Positions 1 through 6,610 are shown, counted from the stretch's first letter. The stretch is DNA of 9,095 nucleotides from Chloroflexi bacterium RBG_13_53_26 (GCA_001795035.1 MGMW01000106.1:1-9095), one strand, 5' to 3'. Notes: generated from the sequence alone by a model not told the origin. Program-made: numbers and translations.

Positions 1-55
1 ACCATCTTAGTTTTGCGAATCGAGGCGCTACCTGTTTTCCGGAGCCATTACTCAT
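1..55 (-). CDS. 5' end of an unknown divergent gene, cut by the window edge
   Basis: On the minus strand an ATG at 55-53 opens a frame that stays open to the window edge: 18 codons reading MSNGSGKQVAPRFAKLRW. A strong ribosome site (AGGGAGG, minus strand 70-64) lies 8 bases upstream of the ATG, and an extended -10 promoter lies about 60 bases further up. Those two signals, rather than the peptide, are the reason to call a gene. The visible residues are polar and basic, with no signal peptide or motif I recognise, so no function is offered. It is transcribed away from the carboxyltransferase gene and shares its intergenic region. The alternative is a chance short frame; the well-spaced ribosome site makes that less likely. 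Confidence 0.55.
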   Translation of the reverse strand, partial: MSNGSGKQVAPRFAKLRW

Positions 56-117
56 GATGTCGACCTCCCTCTGTTTGCCGATTCACTTTCTAAGACGAAT
101 ACCGTCGGCTGATGCGC

Positions 118-146
118 ATTATATCAGAATCGGTTGACACTAAGAA
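118..146 (-). promoter_or_regulatory. extended -10 promoter for the divergent left-edge gene
   Basis: Reading the minus strand, TGATATAAT (126-118) is a perfect -10 with the TGn extension. A poor -35 candidate, TTCTTA (146-141), sits 17 bases upstream. Extended -10 promoters tolerate a weak -35. Transcription would start near 111, giving a leader of about 55 bases before the ATG at 55. Confidence 0.5.
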
Positions 147-198
147 AATGTCTTCTACGAGGAATATATGATTGGGGAGAGTGGTGGGGCAAACCAGC

Positions 199-229
199 TT
201 GACGCAGGTGACTTCACTCAGCGTATAAT
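199..229 (+). promoter_or_regulatory. sigma70-type promoter for the carboxyltransferase gene
   Basis: TTGACG (199-204) and a consensus TATAAT (224-229) are separated by 19 bases. This is slightly longer than the ideal 17, but both boxes are close to consensus. The predicted start near 236 leaves a leader of about 75 bases before the ATG at 311. It lies back to back with the minus-strand promoter, so the two genes may be co-regulated. Confidence 0.55.
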
Positions 230-241
230 TCATCGTATGAA
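229..241. promoter_or_regulatory. small inverted repeat over the predicted transcription start
   Basis: TTCAT-CGT-ATGAA is a perfect 5-bp inverted repeat with a 3-base centre. It begins on the last base of the TATAAT box and covers the expected transcription start. The position suits a repressor site, but arms this short also arise by chance. Confidence 0.25.
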
Positions 242-300
242 CTGTGGTCCATGTGAATTCGGCTACAGGAAGACAGCGATTGTGGTACAGCAGTACAGGT

Positions 301-305
301 GGAGG
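301..305 (+). promoter_or_regulatory. ribosome binding site that fixes the carboxyltransferase start
   Basis: GGAGG ends 5 bases before the ATG at 311. An in-frame GTG at 299 would overlap this site and has no purine-rich sequence of its own, so the ATG is the better start. Confidence 0.7.
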
Positions 306-310
306 CGCGA

Positions 311-1993
311 ATGGGTATTTTGATCACTGATACCACGCTTCGCGACGCCCATCAATCCCTGATAGCTACACGAATGCGCACCAGGGATATGCTCCCTATC
401 GCTGAGAAGCTTGACAGGGTGGGTTTCTTCTCCCTCGAGGTATGGGGAGGTGCTACCTTCGATTCGTGCATCAGGTTCTTGAACGAAGATCCCTGGGAGC
501 GCCTGAGGGCGCTGCGGGCGGCAGTGAAGAACACGCGCTTGCAGATGCTGCTCCGGGGACAGAATCTGGTGGGTTATCGACATTATCCCGATGATGTGGT
601 GCGGGAGTTCATTCGCCTGGCTGTGAAGAATGGCGTAGACGTTTTCCGCATCTTTGATGCCCTCAATGATATTCGAAACATGGAATTTGCCATAGAGGTG
701 GCAAAGGAGCACGGGGCGCATGTTCAGGGTGCCATCTGCTATACCACCAGCCCACTGCACACTCCGGATAGCTTCGCAAGAATGGCTGAAAGGTTGCAGA
801 AGCGCGGGTGCGACTCCATCTGCATCAAGGATATGGCCGGTTTGATCAGGCCAACGACGGCGGGCGAATTGGTGAAGGCCATGAAGAAGCGGGTGAAAAT
901 CCCTGTTGACCTGCATTCCCATTGTTCCAGTGGCATGGCGCCTCTCAGCTACTATGCTGCCGCTCTGGCTGGTGTCGATATTCTGGATACCACATTCACG
1001 GCCTTTAGCTGGGGGACCTCTCAACCGCCGACCGAAAGCATAGTGGCGGCCTTCGAAGATACCCGCTACGATACGGGGTTAGACTTGGGACTGCTGAGTG
1101 AGATAAACGAGTACTTCGTTGGAGTGATCAAGAAGTACCGGGGACTGCTGACGCCTAAGGCAGTCCGCCCTGATACAAGCGTACTTCTTCATCAGATACC
1201 TGGGGGAATGCTCTCCAATCTGGTGAGCCAACTCAAAGAGCAAAACGCACTGGATAGACTTGATGAAGTCTTGAAAGAAGTTCCCCGCGTGCGGACGGAA
1301 CTGGGCTATCCCCCTCTGGTAACCCCGACAAGTCAGATAGTGGGGACACAGGCGGTATTAAATGTCTTATCTGGCCAGCGCTACAGTGTGGCGACCCAGG
1401 AAGTGAAGGACTATCTTCTTGGCCGATATGGAAGGCCAGCCGGCAAGATGGATGAGGAAGTTAGGAGAAGTGTGGTAGGCGATGAGGCGCCCATCGATGT
1501 TCGTCCTGCTGATCTCATCGCCCCCGAGCTGGAAGAGATGCGGCTTGAGGGGCAGAAGTTGGGCATTCTCAAGAGCGAGGAGGATCTTATTACCTATGCC
1601 CTCTACCCGCGTGTGGCTATCAAGTTTCTGCGTGGTGAGAGTGTTGAGGAAGTTCTGCCGGAGGAAGGCGAGGAAACCCTCAATGCCAGGGTGACTCCGA
1701 AACAGGTGGTTGTGGGAGGCACGGTTGACACAGCACCAGCGGAAGCGGAAAAGAAAGCCAAGGCGGCTTTGAGGGCTTTGCTTTGCCCAATGCCGGGGAC
1801 AATAGTGGCCGTCAAAGTTAAGGTTGGAGACAGAATAAAGGACGGCGATGTAGTGGTGGTGCTTGACTCGATGAAGATGCAGAGTGAGATCCATTCGCCT
1901 TACAGTGGGTTGGTGAAAGAGATCAGGGTCTGTCAGGGAGATAGGGTGCCGGTCAATGGTGTCCTGATGCTGGTGGAGCGGGACGGGAAGTAG
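311..1993 (+). CDS. oadA/pycB: biotin-dependent carboxyltransferase (pyruvate carboxylase subunit B / oxaloacetate decarboxylase alpha family)
   Basis: Cytosolic enzyme of 560 residues that moves a carboxyl group between biotin and an alpha-keto acid such as pyruvate or oxaloacetate. The N-terminal TIM-barrel carboxyltransferase domain opens with TDTTLRDAHQS (metal-ligand Asp7). It carries LLRGQNLVGYRHY (80-92), the likely carbamylated lysine in CIKDMAGL (Lys173), and metal-binding histidines in DLHSH (His202, His204). The post-barrel segment has QIPGGMLSN and TPTSQIVGTQAV (338-349). The C-terminal biotinyl domain (about 488-556) carries LDSMKM, with biotinyl Lys522. Length and order match PycB, OadA and, less closely, the transcarboxylase 5S subunit. 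The domain is fused, with only a short charged linker and no long Ala/Pro linker. No biotin carboxylase and no OadB/OadG sodium-pump subunits are in the window, so sequence alone does not settle carboxylase versus decarboxylase; a two-subunit pyruvate carboxylase is my first guess. Confidence 0.9.
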   Translation: MGILITDTTLRDAHQSLIATRMRTRDMLPIAEKLDRVGFFSLEVWGGATFDSCIRFLNEDPWERLRALRAAVKNTRLQMLLRGQNLVGYRHYPDDVVREFIRLAVKNGVDVFRIFDALNDIRNMEFAIEVAKEHGAHVQGAICYTTSPLHTPDSFARMAERLQKRGCDSICIKDMAGLIRPTTAGELVKAMKKRVKIPVDLHSHCSSGMAPLSYYAAALAGVDILDTTFTAFSWGTSQPPTESIVAAFEDTRYDTGLDLGLLSEINEYFVGVIKKYRGLLTPKAVRPDTSVLLHQIPGGMLSNLVSQLKEQNALDRLDEVLKEVPRVRTELGYPPLVTPTSQIVGTQAVLNVLSGQRYSVATQEVKDYLLGRYGRPAGKMDEEVRRSVVGDEAPIDVRPADLIAPELEEMRLEGQKLGILKSEEDLITYALYPRVAIKFLRGESVEEVLPEEGEETLNARVTPKQVVVGGTVDTAPAEAEKKAKAALRALLCPMPGTIVAVKVKVGDRIKDGDVVVVLDSMKMQSEIHSPYSGLVKEIRVCQGDRVPVNGVLMLVERDGK

Positions 1994-2031
1994 CGGCAGC
2001 CCTGAGCAACTCCCCCTCGGTGTTCCCGAAT

Positions 2032-2061
2032 TTGACGTATCCCGCTGGCAGTGAGTATGCT
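2032..2061 (+). promoter_or_regulatory. possible promoter for the crotonase-msrA pair
   Basis: TTGACG (2032-2037) and TATGCT (2056-2061) lie 18 bases apart in the 125-base gap after the carboxyltransferase gene. A start near 2068 would give a leader of about 50 bases. I see no clear terminator in this gap, so read-through from upstream is also possible. Confidence 0.35.
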
Positions 2062-2101
2062 TGTTAGCGTTTCAATCTGGTGCTGCTGTCAGTCAGGAAT
2101 C

Positions 2102-2110
2102 AAAGGAGGT
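2102..2110 (+). promoter_or_regulatory. near-perfect ribosome binding site before a GTG start
   Basis: AAAGGAGGT ends 8 bases before the GTG at 2119. It is almost fully complementary to the 16S rRNA 3' end and establishes GTG as the start of the crotonase gene, compensating for the weaker start codon. Confidence 0.75.
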
Positions 2111-2118
2111 AATCGCAA

Positions 2119-2916
2119 GTGAAGTATAAGAACATTGTTCTGGAGAAGGAAAATCATGTTGTTACTCTTATGTTCAACCGCGCCGAGAAAATGAACACCA
2201 TCTCGATGGAGATGAGGGAGGAGATAGTAGCGGCACTCAACGAGGTGAATGAGGACGACGATGCGCGGGTGCTCATTCTAACTGGTGCTGGCGATCGTGC
2301 CTTCTGTGCCGGGGTGGATGTTGGGGTGATGTCGAACCGCATCGCTGGGCAGGTGGAGGAAACGAACCGCCGGAAGATAACCCAGCGAATAGGGTGGCAC
2401 ATCCCACGGCTGAGGGAGATGAGAACGCCCACGATAGCGGCCATCAATGGTGTTGCCGCAGGTATGGGGGTATCGTTTATCTCCGCCTGTGATATCAGAA
2501 TAGCCTCGGAGAAGGCCAGGTTCACCTGTGCCTGGGTGAACCGGGGCCTCGTCCCCGATGGCGGTATTACCTATCTTCTGCCTCAGATAGTAGGCATTGA
2601 AAAGGCTCTGGAGCTTTTCTACACCGGTGAGGTCATTGATGCTCAGGAGGCTTTGCGGATCCGCCTGGTGGGCCGTGTGGTTCCCGCTGATGATTTGATG
2701 AAGGCGGCCAGGGAGTTGGCTGCCAAGATAGCGGCCGGACCGCCCATTGCCCAAGAGATGGCGAAGTACGGAGTCTATAGAGGGCTGGTGACCGATATCG
2801 GCGGCACCCTGGACTTCGAGAGCTATGCGGTGAAGGTCTGCACGGCCACCGAGGATTTCAAAGAGGGAGTCCAGTCCTTTGTGGAGAAGCGGAAGCCCGA
2901 ATTCAAGGGGCGCTAG
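2119..2916 (+). CDS. enoyl-CoA hydratase/isomerase (crotonase) family protein without the classical hydratase glutamates
   Basis: A 265-residue crotonase-fold protein, the usual family length, acting on an acyl-CoA thioester in the cytosol. The oxyanion-hole elements are present: FCAGVD (62-67) and AAINGVAAGMGVSF (107-120), followed by CDIRIASEKARF (124-135). Aligned by eye to rat mitochondrial hydratase, the two catalytic glutamates (Glu144 and Glu164) fall on Ser119 and Trp139, so ordinary hydration is unlikely. The following GLVPDGG (143-149) resembles the GL(I/V)PD(S/G)G stretch of PaaG-type isomerases; Asp147 is a candidate catalytic acid (inference). The C-terminus ends in a typical FKEGVQSFVEKRKPEF. 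It lies between the carboxyltransferase gene and msrA, probably co-transcribed with msrA. Isomerase, hydrolase or another crotonase activity are all open; the fold is certain, the reaction is not. Confidence 0.87.
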   Translation: MKYKNIVLEKENHVVTLMFNRAEKMNTISMEMREEIVAALNEVNEDDDARVLILTGAGDRAFCAGVDVGVMSNRIAGQVEETNRRKITQRIGWHIPRLREMRTPTIAAINGVAAGMGVSFISACDIRIASEKARFTCAWVNRGLVPDGGITYLLPQIVGIEKALELFYTGEVIDAQEALRIRLVGRVVPADDLMKAARELAAKIAAGPPIAQEMAKYGVYRGLVTDIGGTLDFESYAVKVCTATEDFKEGVQSFVEKRKPEFKGR

Positions 2917-2940
2917 CCGAGTTAGTACATTTTGGCGTAT

Positions 2941-3465
2941 ATGCAAGACAGAACAGAAACCGTAACGCTGGCGGGAGGTTGCTTCTGGTGTTTGGAAGCG
3001 GCTTTTGAAGAGCTGAAGGGGGTAGTGCGCGTGACCTCCGGCTATGCAGGCGGGCATGTTGCTGATCCCTCCTACGCCCAGGTCTGCGGTGGTACTACAG
3101 GGCATGCCGAGGTGGCTCAGATCACATTCGACTCTCAGGTCATTTCCTTCCGCGAATTACTGGAGTTCTTCTTCAGTATCCACGACCCCACGACGCTGAA
3201 TAGTCAGGGAGCGGATGTGGGAACCCAATATCGCTCTGCCATTTTCTACCATACTTCTGAACAAAAGGCCGAAGCGGAGCGGATGATCACAGAACTTGGA
3301 GCGTCAGGCGTCTGGGATCAGCCGATCGTCACCGAAGTCAAGCCTTTCGCGGAGTTCTATCCGGCTGAGGAGTATCATCAGCAATACTACCGCAAAAACC
3401 CCGAACAGCCCTATTGTCAACTGGTGATCGCTCCCAAGCTGGCCAAGTTCAGCAAGGGTCGCTGA
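2941..3465 (+). CDS. msrA: peptide-methionine (S)-S-oxide reductase MsrA
   Basis: Cytosolic repair enzyme that reduces methionine-S-sulfoxide in oxidised proteins, using cysteine chemistry recharged by thioredoxin. Counted from the ATG at 2941, the 174-residue protein has GGCFWC (12-17) with catalytic Cys14, CGGTTGHAEV (49-58), HDPTTLNSQGADVGTQYRS (81-99), and the C-terminal YHQQYYRKNP followed by PYCQLVIAPKLAKF. Cys159 is the likely resolving cysteine; Cys17 and Cys49 are also present. No signal peptide and no fused MsrB domain are seen. The gene follows the crotonase stop by 24 bases, suggesting one transcript. The start is uncertain: no good ribosome site precedes ATG 2941 or the in-frame TTG at 2932 (which adds 3 residues), and a stop at 2923-2925 bars anything longer. 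Translation may rely on coupling to the upstream gene. Confidence 0.93.
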   Translation: MQDRTETVTLAGGCFWCLEAAFEELKGVVRVTSGYAGGHVADPSYAQVCGGTTGHAEVAQITFDSQVISFRELLEFFFSIHDPTTLNSQGADVGTQYRSAIFYHTSEQKAEAERMITELGASGVWDQPIVTEVKPFAEFYPAEEYHQQYYRKNPEQPYCQLVIAPKLAKFSKGR

Positions 3466-3469
3466 GCCA

Positions 3470-3486
3470 GTCTGGTGTTTTCAGAC
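3470..3486 (+). terminator. weak hairpin after msrA
   Basis: GTCTGG-TGTTT-TCAGAC forms a stem of 5 Watson-Crick pairs plus one G-T pair, starting 5 bases after the msrA stop codon. The position suits a terminator, but the stem is short and only a broken T-rich stretch follows. Confidence 0.3.
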
Positions 3487-3520
3487 AAGCAAATTCTGTT
3501 TCCAGGTCGAAAATTGGGCA

Positions 3521-3560
3521 GGTACAATGCCACCAGGTCTGAGTCTAGAGGTGGTACAAT
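3521..3560. repeat. GGTACAAT direct repeat flanking a CCACC/GGTGG inverted repeat
   Basis: In the 132-base gap before the amylase gene, GGTACAAT occurs at 3521-3528 and again at 3553-3560, 32 bases apart. Between them, CCACC (3530-3534) and GGTGG (3550-3554) can pair. Each copy contains TACAAT, a fair -10 box; the first has a poor -35 (TTTCCA, 3499-3504, 18-base spacing). It could be a promoter/operator for the amylase gene or a chance arrangement. Confidence 0.3.
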
Positions 3561-3597
3561 TATCGGGGGCAGGCTAACATAGAATCTCAGGTGTTGA

Positions 3598-5151
3598 GTG
3601 CCCATTGTAACTGCGAAGGGTATTCCGGCAGTGCGACAGAAGATACGTAGACACCCTCACCTCTACGAAGCCAATGCCCGCATTTTTCTGAAACGAATCT
3701 CAGAAAGGTACGGTCGCGAGCTGACTCTGGCGGCTATCCCGGACGAAGAGTGGCAGGTTATTGACCGCCGCGGATTTGACTTGGTCTGGCTCATGGGAGT
3801 ATGGCAGCGCAGTCCGAGTGCCAGACGCGAGGCTCTGCTTGACGTCAATCTGCGCCGAGAGTATGACGAAGCCTTGCCAGGATGGACCGAAGGCGATATT
3901 ACTGGCTCGCCTTATGCCGTCCACTCTTATGTCATTGACTCCGCGCTGGGAAGCGAAGGGGATCTCATGGAGCTCAGATCCCGACTGAATCATCTTGGCC
4001 TTGGCCTCGTGCTGGACTTTGTTCCCAACCACCTTGCCCTGGATCATCCCTGGGTGTCTTCTCGCCCTGACCGTTTCGTTCAAGGGGACGAAGCCGATGT
4101 GGCTACCCATCACGACTGGTTTTTCTCACCCGATGGAAAAAAACACCTGGCCCATGGCAGAGACCCGAACTTCGCACCGTGGACCGATACAGCACAACTC
4201 AACTTCTTCTCGTCAGAACTCAGGCAGGCCCTTGTTGAGGAACTGCTTCAGATTGCTACAGTGGCAGACGGCGTACGCTGTGATATGGCCCTGCTGGCCC
4301 TCAATGGCGTTTTCGAGCAGGTATGGGGAGGAGTCCTGAAAGATCACGCACGGCTGGTGACTGAGTTCTGGGCCGATGCCATCGGGGCTGTGAGAAGACA
4401 GCACCCAGACTTCATATTCCTGGCCGAAGCATACTGGGGGCTCGAGCGGGAACTCCAGGAAATGGGTTTCGATTTCACCTATGACAAACCCTTCTACGAT
4501 CGGCTACGGTTCTCCAGTCCTGCAGACATACACAAATATCTCGGTGACAAGAACATCAGGCATGAACGGGGAGTGCGCTTTATCGAAAACCACGATGAGC
4601 CTCGTTCCCGTGTCGTCCTGGGGCGCGAGCGTTGCCTGGCAGCCGCGGTTGTCCTGGCAACGGTCCCCGGCCTGCGTTTGTTCCAAGATGGCCAGCTTGA
4701 AGGACTGCGTATCCATTTGCCTGTCCAACTGGTGCGAGAACCCCGGGAGACCGCCGATTCCGAGATAACCCGATTCTATGATCGGCTACTAACGGTCTGC
4801 AACGCGCCCACCTTTCACGAAGGGGAATGGGTGCTCCTGGAAGCGACTATGGCTTGGGAGGGGAATCACAGCCATCAGAATCTACTGGCCTGGTCATGGT
4901 GCTCTGGCAGTCAGTTAATGACTGTCATCATCAACTATTCCGCCGATCGGTCGCAGGGCAGGCTGGTGCTGCCCATAGGACTGGAAGAGGCAGGTGGCGT
5001 TGCCTTGCAGGACGAAATCGGTGGGGAAACGTACATGCGCGATGCCAATGAGTTGCGTAGCCAAGGGCTCTACGTTGATCTCGGGCCCTGGCGTGCCCAT
5101 ATACTAAACCTGGCGAACGACCGGCCACTTTGTCCCTCCAACATAAGCTGA
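3598..5151 (+). CDS. GH13 alpha-amylase-family glycoside hydrolase, cytosolic
   Basis: A 517-residue enzyme of glycoside hydrolase family 13, acting on alpha-glucans or alpha-glucosides. The four conserved regions are present in order: region I DFVPNH (140-145), region II DGVRCDMA with nucleophile Asp229, region III FLAEAYW with acid/base Glu277, and region IV FIENHDE with transition-state Asp333. All catalytic residues are intact, so it should be active. The N-terminus begins YEANARIFLKRIS (23-35), followed by GFDLVWLMGVWQRSP, as in a group of intracellular bacterial amylase-like proteins. A beta-rich C-terminal domain covers roughly 400-505. There is no signal peptide, so intracellular glucan or oligosaccharide turnover is likelier than secreted starch digestion. 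The GTG start has a modest AGGT 5 bases upstream. No other sugar gene is nearby, so substrate specificity cannot be inferred. Confidence 0.88.
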   Translation: MPIVTAKGIPAVRQKIRRHPHLYEANARIFLKRISERYGRELTLAAIPDEEWQVIDRRGFDLVWLMGVWQRSPSARREALLDVNLRREYDEALPGWTEGDITGSPYAVHSYVIDSALGSEGDLMELRSRLNHLGLGLVLDFVPNHLALDHPWVSSRPDRFVQGDEADVATHHDWFFSPDGKKHLAHGRDPNFAPWTDTAQLNFFSSELRQALVEELLQIATVADGVRCDMALLALNGVFEQVWGGVLKDHARLVTEFWADAIGAVRRQHPDFIFLAEAYWGLERELQEMGFDFTYDKPFYDRLRFSSPADIHKYLGDKNIRHERGVRFIENHDEPRSRVVLGRERCLAAAVVLATVPGLRLFQDGQLEGLRIHLPVQLVREPRETADSEITRFYDRLLTVCNAPTFHEGEWVLLEATMAWEGNHSHQNLLAWSWCSGSQLMTVIINYSADRSQGRLVLPIGLEEAGGVALQDEIGGETYMRDANELRSQGLYVDLGPWRAHILNLANDRPLCPSNIS

Positions 5152-5215
5152 CCCAACGGGCAGTGATTCTGGCTACAGCCTGGGTGGCGTGATAACATGT
5201 GCTCATCACCGCGCG

Positions 5216-5244
5216 TTGAACTCTGTCCTCTCTTGTGCTATGAT
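5216..5244 (+). promoter_or_regulatory. promoter for the winged-helix regulator gene
   Basis: TTGAAC (5216-5221) and TATGAT (5239-5244) are 17 bases apart, and the -10 carries the TGn extension (TGC before TATGAT). Transcription would start near 5251, leaving a leader of about 105 bases before the ATG at 5357. This is among the best-spaced promoters in the window. Confidence 0.55.
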
Positions 5245-5262
5245 TCTCGTGAGTATTGAGAT

Positions 5263-5292
5263 ATGTCTTATAAAACATGTTGCGTGAGACAT
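5263..5292. promoter_or_regulatory. 30-bp dyad in the regulator leader, candidate operator
   Basis: ATGTCT (5263-5268) and AGACAT (5287-5292) are inverted copies. The perfect palindrome AACATGTT (5274-5281) lies exactly between them, with 5 bases on each side, so all three elements share one centre of symmetry. The dyad begins about 12 bases after the predicted transcription start. A second AACATGT lies at 5194-5200, upstream of the -35 box. The layout suggests a site for a dimeric regulator, possibly the adjacent winged-helix protein (inference). Confidence 0.4.
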
Positions 5293-5356
5293 CAGTATAG
5301 GCTGGAGAGCCTGGCTGGTCAAGGATCGCTGTGGAACAAGTGCATGAAGGATTGCC

Positions 5357-5761
5357 ATGCCTAAGTGGACGTTTCTGACCAATCATGCGCTGGTGCTGAG
5401 CTTCCTTGCAAGACACCCGCGGATAACGGCAGTGGAGCTGGCACAGGCCATAGGCATCCGTGAGAGAGCCATACGCAAGATAATTGCTGACCTTGAGGCC
5501 GACGGATACATAAGAAAGAAGAGGGAGGGCAGAGGGAACACCTACACCATCAATCTCGATCTGCCATTACGCCATGAAACGCATCAGCACGTTGCCATCG
5601 GCAATTTCCTGGAGGCTCTGGCCTGGGAGAGAATTGAGGGGAGCCACCAGTCTCCAAAACCTAGAGTCCGACGGCTGAAGCAACGGAGGTTGCCAACCGG
5701 GCACCGGGCAAGCTCGCGTGATGCGCGAGTCTCTAAGTCTCCTCCAGACAAGGCTGGTTGA
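5357..5761 (+). CDS. small winged helix-turn-helix transcriptional regulator
   Basis: A 134-residue DNA-binding protein. Residues 1-70 form a MarR/ArsR-like winged helix. After FLTNHALVLSFLARHPRI come the helix-turn-helix (about 24-50: TAVELAQAIGIRERAIRKI, then ADLEADGYI) and a basic wing (KKREGRGNTYTIN, 53-65). A helix around HETHQHVAIGNFLEALAW (73-90) may serve dimerisation. The last 35 residues are a basic, probably disordered tail. No metal- or ligand-binding motif is evident. AAGG lies 6 bases before the ATG. The gene has its own promoter and a dyad in its leader, which suggests autoregulation; the MscS gene 123 bases downstream may share the transcript. A GC-rich hairpin (CTCGCG/CGCGAG, 5713-5729) falls inside the tail codons. 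Target genes are unknown. Confidence 0.8.
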   Translation: MPKWTFLTNHALVLSFLARHPRITAVELAQAIGIRERAIRKIIADLEADGYIRKKREGRGNTYTINLDLPLRHETHQHVAIGNFLEALAWERIEGSHQSPKPRVRRLKQRRLPTGHRASSRDARVSKSPPDKAG

Positions 5762-5884
5762 CAGGCAGACAGCGTGCGACGGCCAGCAGAAGCCCAATAT
5801 TGTCCATCCCGTCTCTTTTCCCTTCAACAATTGCCAGACTCTGCGGCAGGAAAATGACAGGTATGCGGGTAAGGTGATCGAGTA

Positions 5885-6610
5885 ATGAGGGTGCTCCAGG
5901 CAATTTTCGCGTTTGCGTTACTTCTTGGTTTGATTGCTGGTATTGCGGTGGCTATGAGGTATTCAACCAACATAGCTATTGCCGTACCCATCATCGCATT
6001 GGGGCTGGCGTTTGCACTTCAAAAGTACGTCGCCAGTTTCTTTGGCTATTTTCATATCCTCATCTCGAGAATCTATCGTCCTGGGGACAGAATTCGAATT
6101 GGCAGTATCAAGGGTGATGTTCGGTGGGTGGGCCTGATTCACACTACTTTGGAGGAAGTCGGGGAGGATGAGAAACTGGGTGGCGAACTCACCGGCAGGA
6201 TACTGCATGTTCCCAACTTGATCATTTTGGACCAGCCAGTGCTCAATTACTCTAAGGACTACTCGGTCCATCACAAGAGAATTGCCTCTGACTACATGTT
6301 TGCTGAAGTGCGCATTCCTATCACTGTCGAGAGCGATGTAGAGAAGGCAACCGGGCTTTTGGAGGCTATCCTGAGATCCGAAGACGAGCTCTATCTTGCG
6401 GAAGCTCGAGCAATGTTCCAGGACGGGTATCCCGAGTTTCTGGATGAGGCCATGAGTGGGCCTCGGGTCTTGATTCACGTGGAACCGCAGTGCATCTGGA
6501 TCAAGGGCAAGTTTGTGGCTCCGGTTCGCCAGCGCAACCAGCTAAAAAGCAGGGTACTCATGCAGTTCCTGGAGCAAGCAAAAGCCAGCAGTGATGTGAA
6601 GATCTCGTAG
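5885..6610 (+). CDS. compact MscS-type mechanosensitive ion channel
   Basis: A 241-residue inner-membrane channel protein of the MscS family, which opens under membrane tension to relieve osmotic pressure. Two hydrophobic segments (about 3-24 and 28-50) precede the MscS beta domain. The second, IALGLAFALQKYVASFFGYF, corresponds to the pore-lining TM3. Then come ISRIYRPGDRIRIGSIKGDV (60-79), the TTLEEV strand, HVPN (108-111) and VLNYSKD, all standard MscS landmarks, and an alpha/beta C-terminal domain. E. coli MscS has 286 residues and three transmembrane helices; here one N-terminal helix is missing. The start is firm: AAGGTGA lies 7 bases before the ATG, and an in-frame TAA at 5870-5872 excludes any longer product without a frameshift. 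No clear promoter is visible in the 123-base gap upstream. Confidence 0.85.
   Translation: MRVLQAIFAFALLLGLIAGIAVAMRYSTNIAIAVPIIALGLAFALQKYVASFFGYFHILISRIYRPGDRIRIGSIKGDVRWVGLIHTTLEEVGEDEKLGGELTGRILHVPNLIILDQPVLNYSKDYSVHHKRIASDYMFAEVRIPITVESDVEKATGLLEAILRSEDELYLAEARAMFQDGYPEFLDEAMSGPRVLIHVEPQCIWIKGKFVAPVRQRNQLKSRVLMQFLEQAKASSDVKIS

Noticed and set aside
134..170. Plus-strand TTGACA (134-139) with TATATG (165-170) as a second promoter
   Set aside because: The spacer is 25 bases, too long for a sigma70 promoter. The -35-like box lies inside the minus-strand promoter region.
263..1024. 253-codon minus-strand open frame over the carboxyltransferase promoter and 5' end
   Set aside because: It is antisense to strongly conserved catalytic motifs and to the promoter, and its product resembles nothing. 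The plus-strand reading is unambiguous.
2278..3105. 275-codon minus-strand open frame spanning the crotonase-msrA junction
   Set aside because: It is antisense to two well-supported genes, including the GCFWC motif of msrA, and has no family resemblance.
5171..5209. GGC/GCC and GTGAT/ATCAC inverted repeats after the amylase gene as a terminator
   Set aside because: The stems are only 3-5 bp, one with an 11-base loop, and no T-run follows.
4931..5416. 161-codon minus-strand open frame across the regulator promoter
   Set aside because: It overlaps the end of the amylase gene, the promoter and dyad, and the regulator start, and its product is a Cys/Arg/His-rich shadow without recognisable domains.
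5758..5786. TTGACA overlapping the regulator stop codon as an MscS promoter
   Set aside because: The -35 is perfect, but no acceptable -10 lies 16-18 bases downstream (the sequence there is GC-rich).
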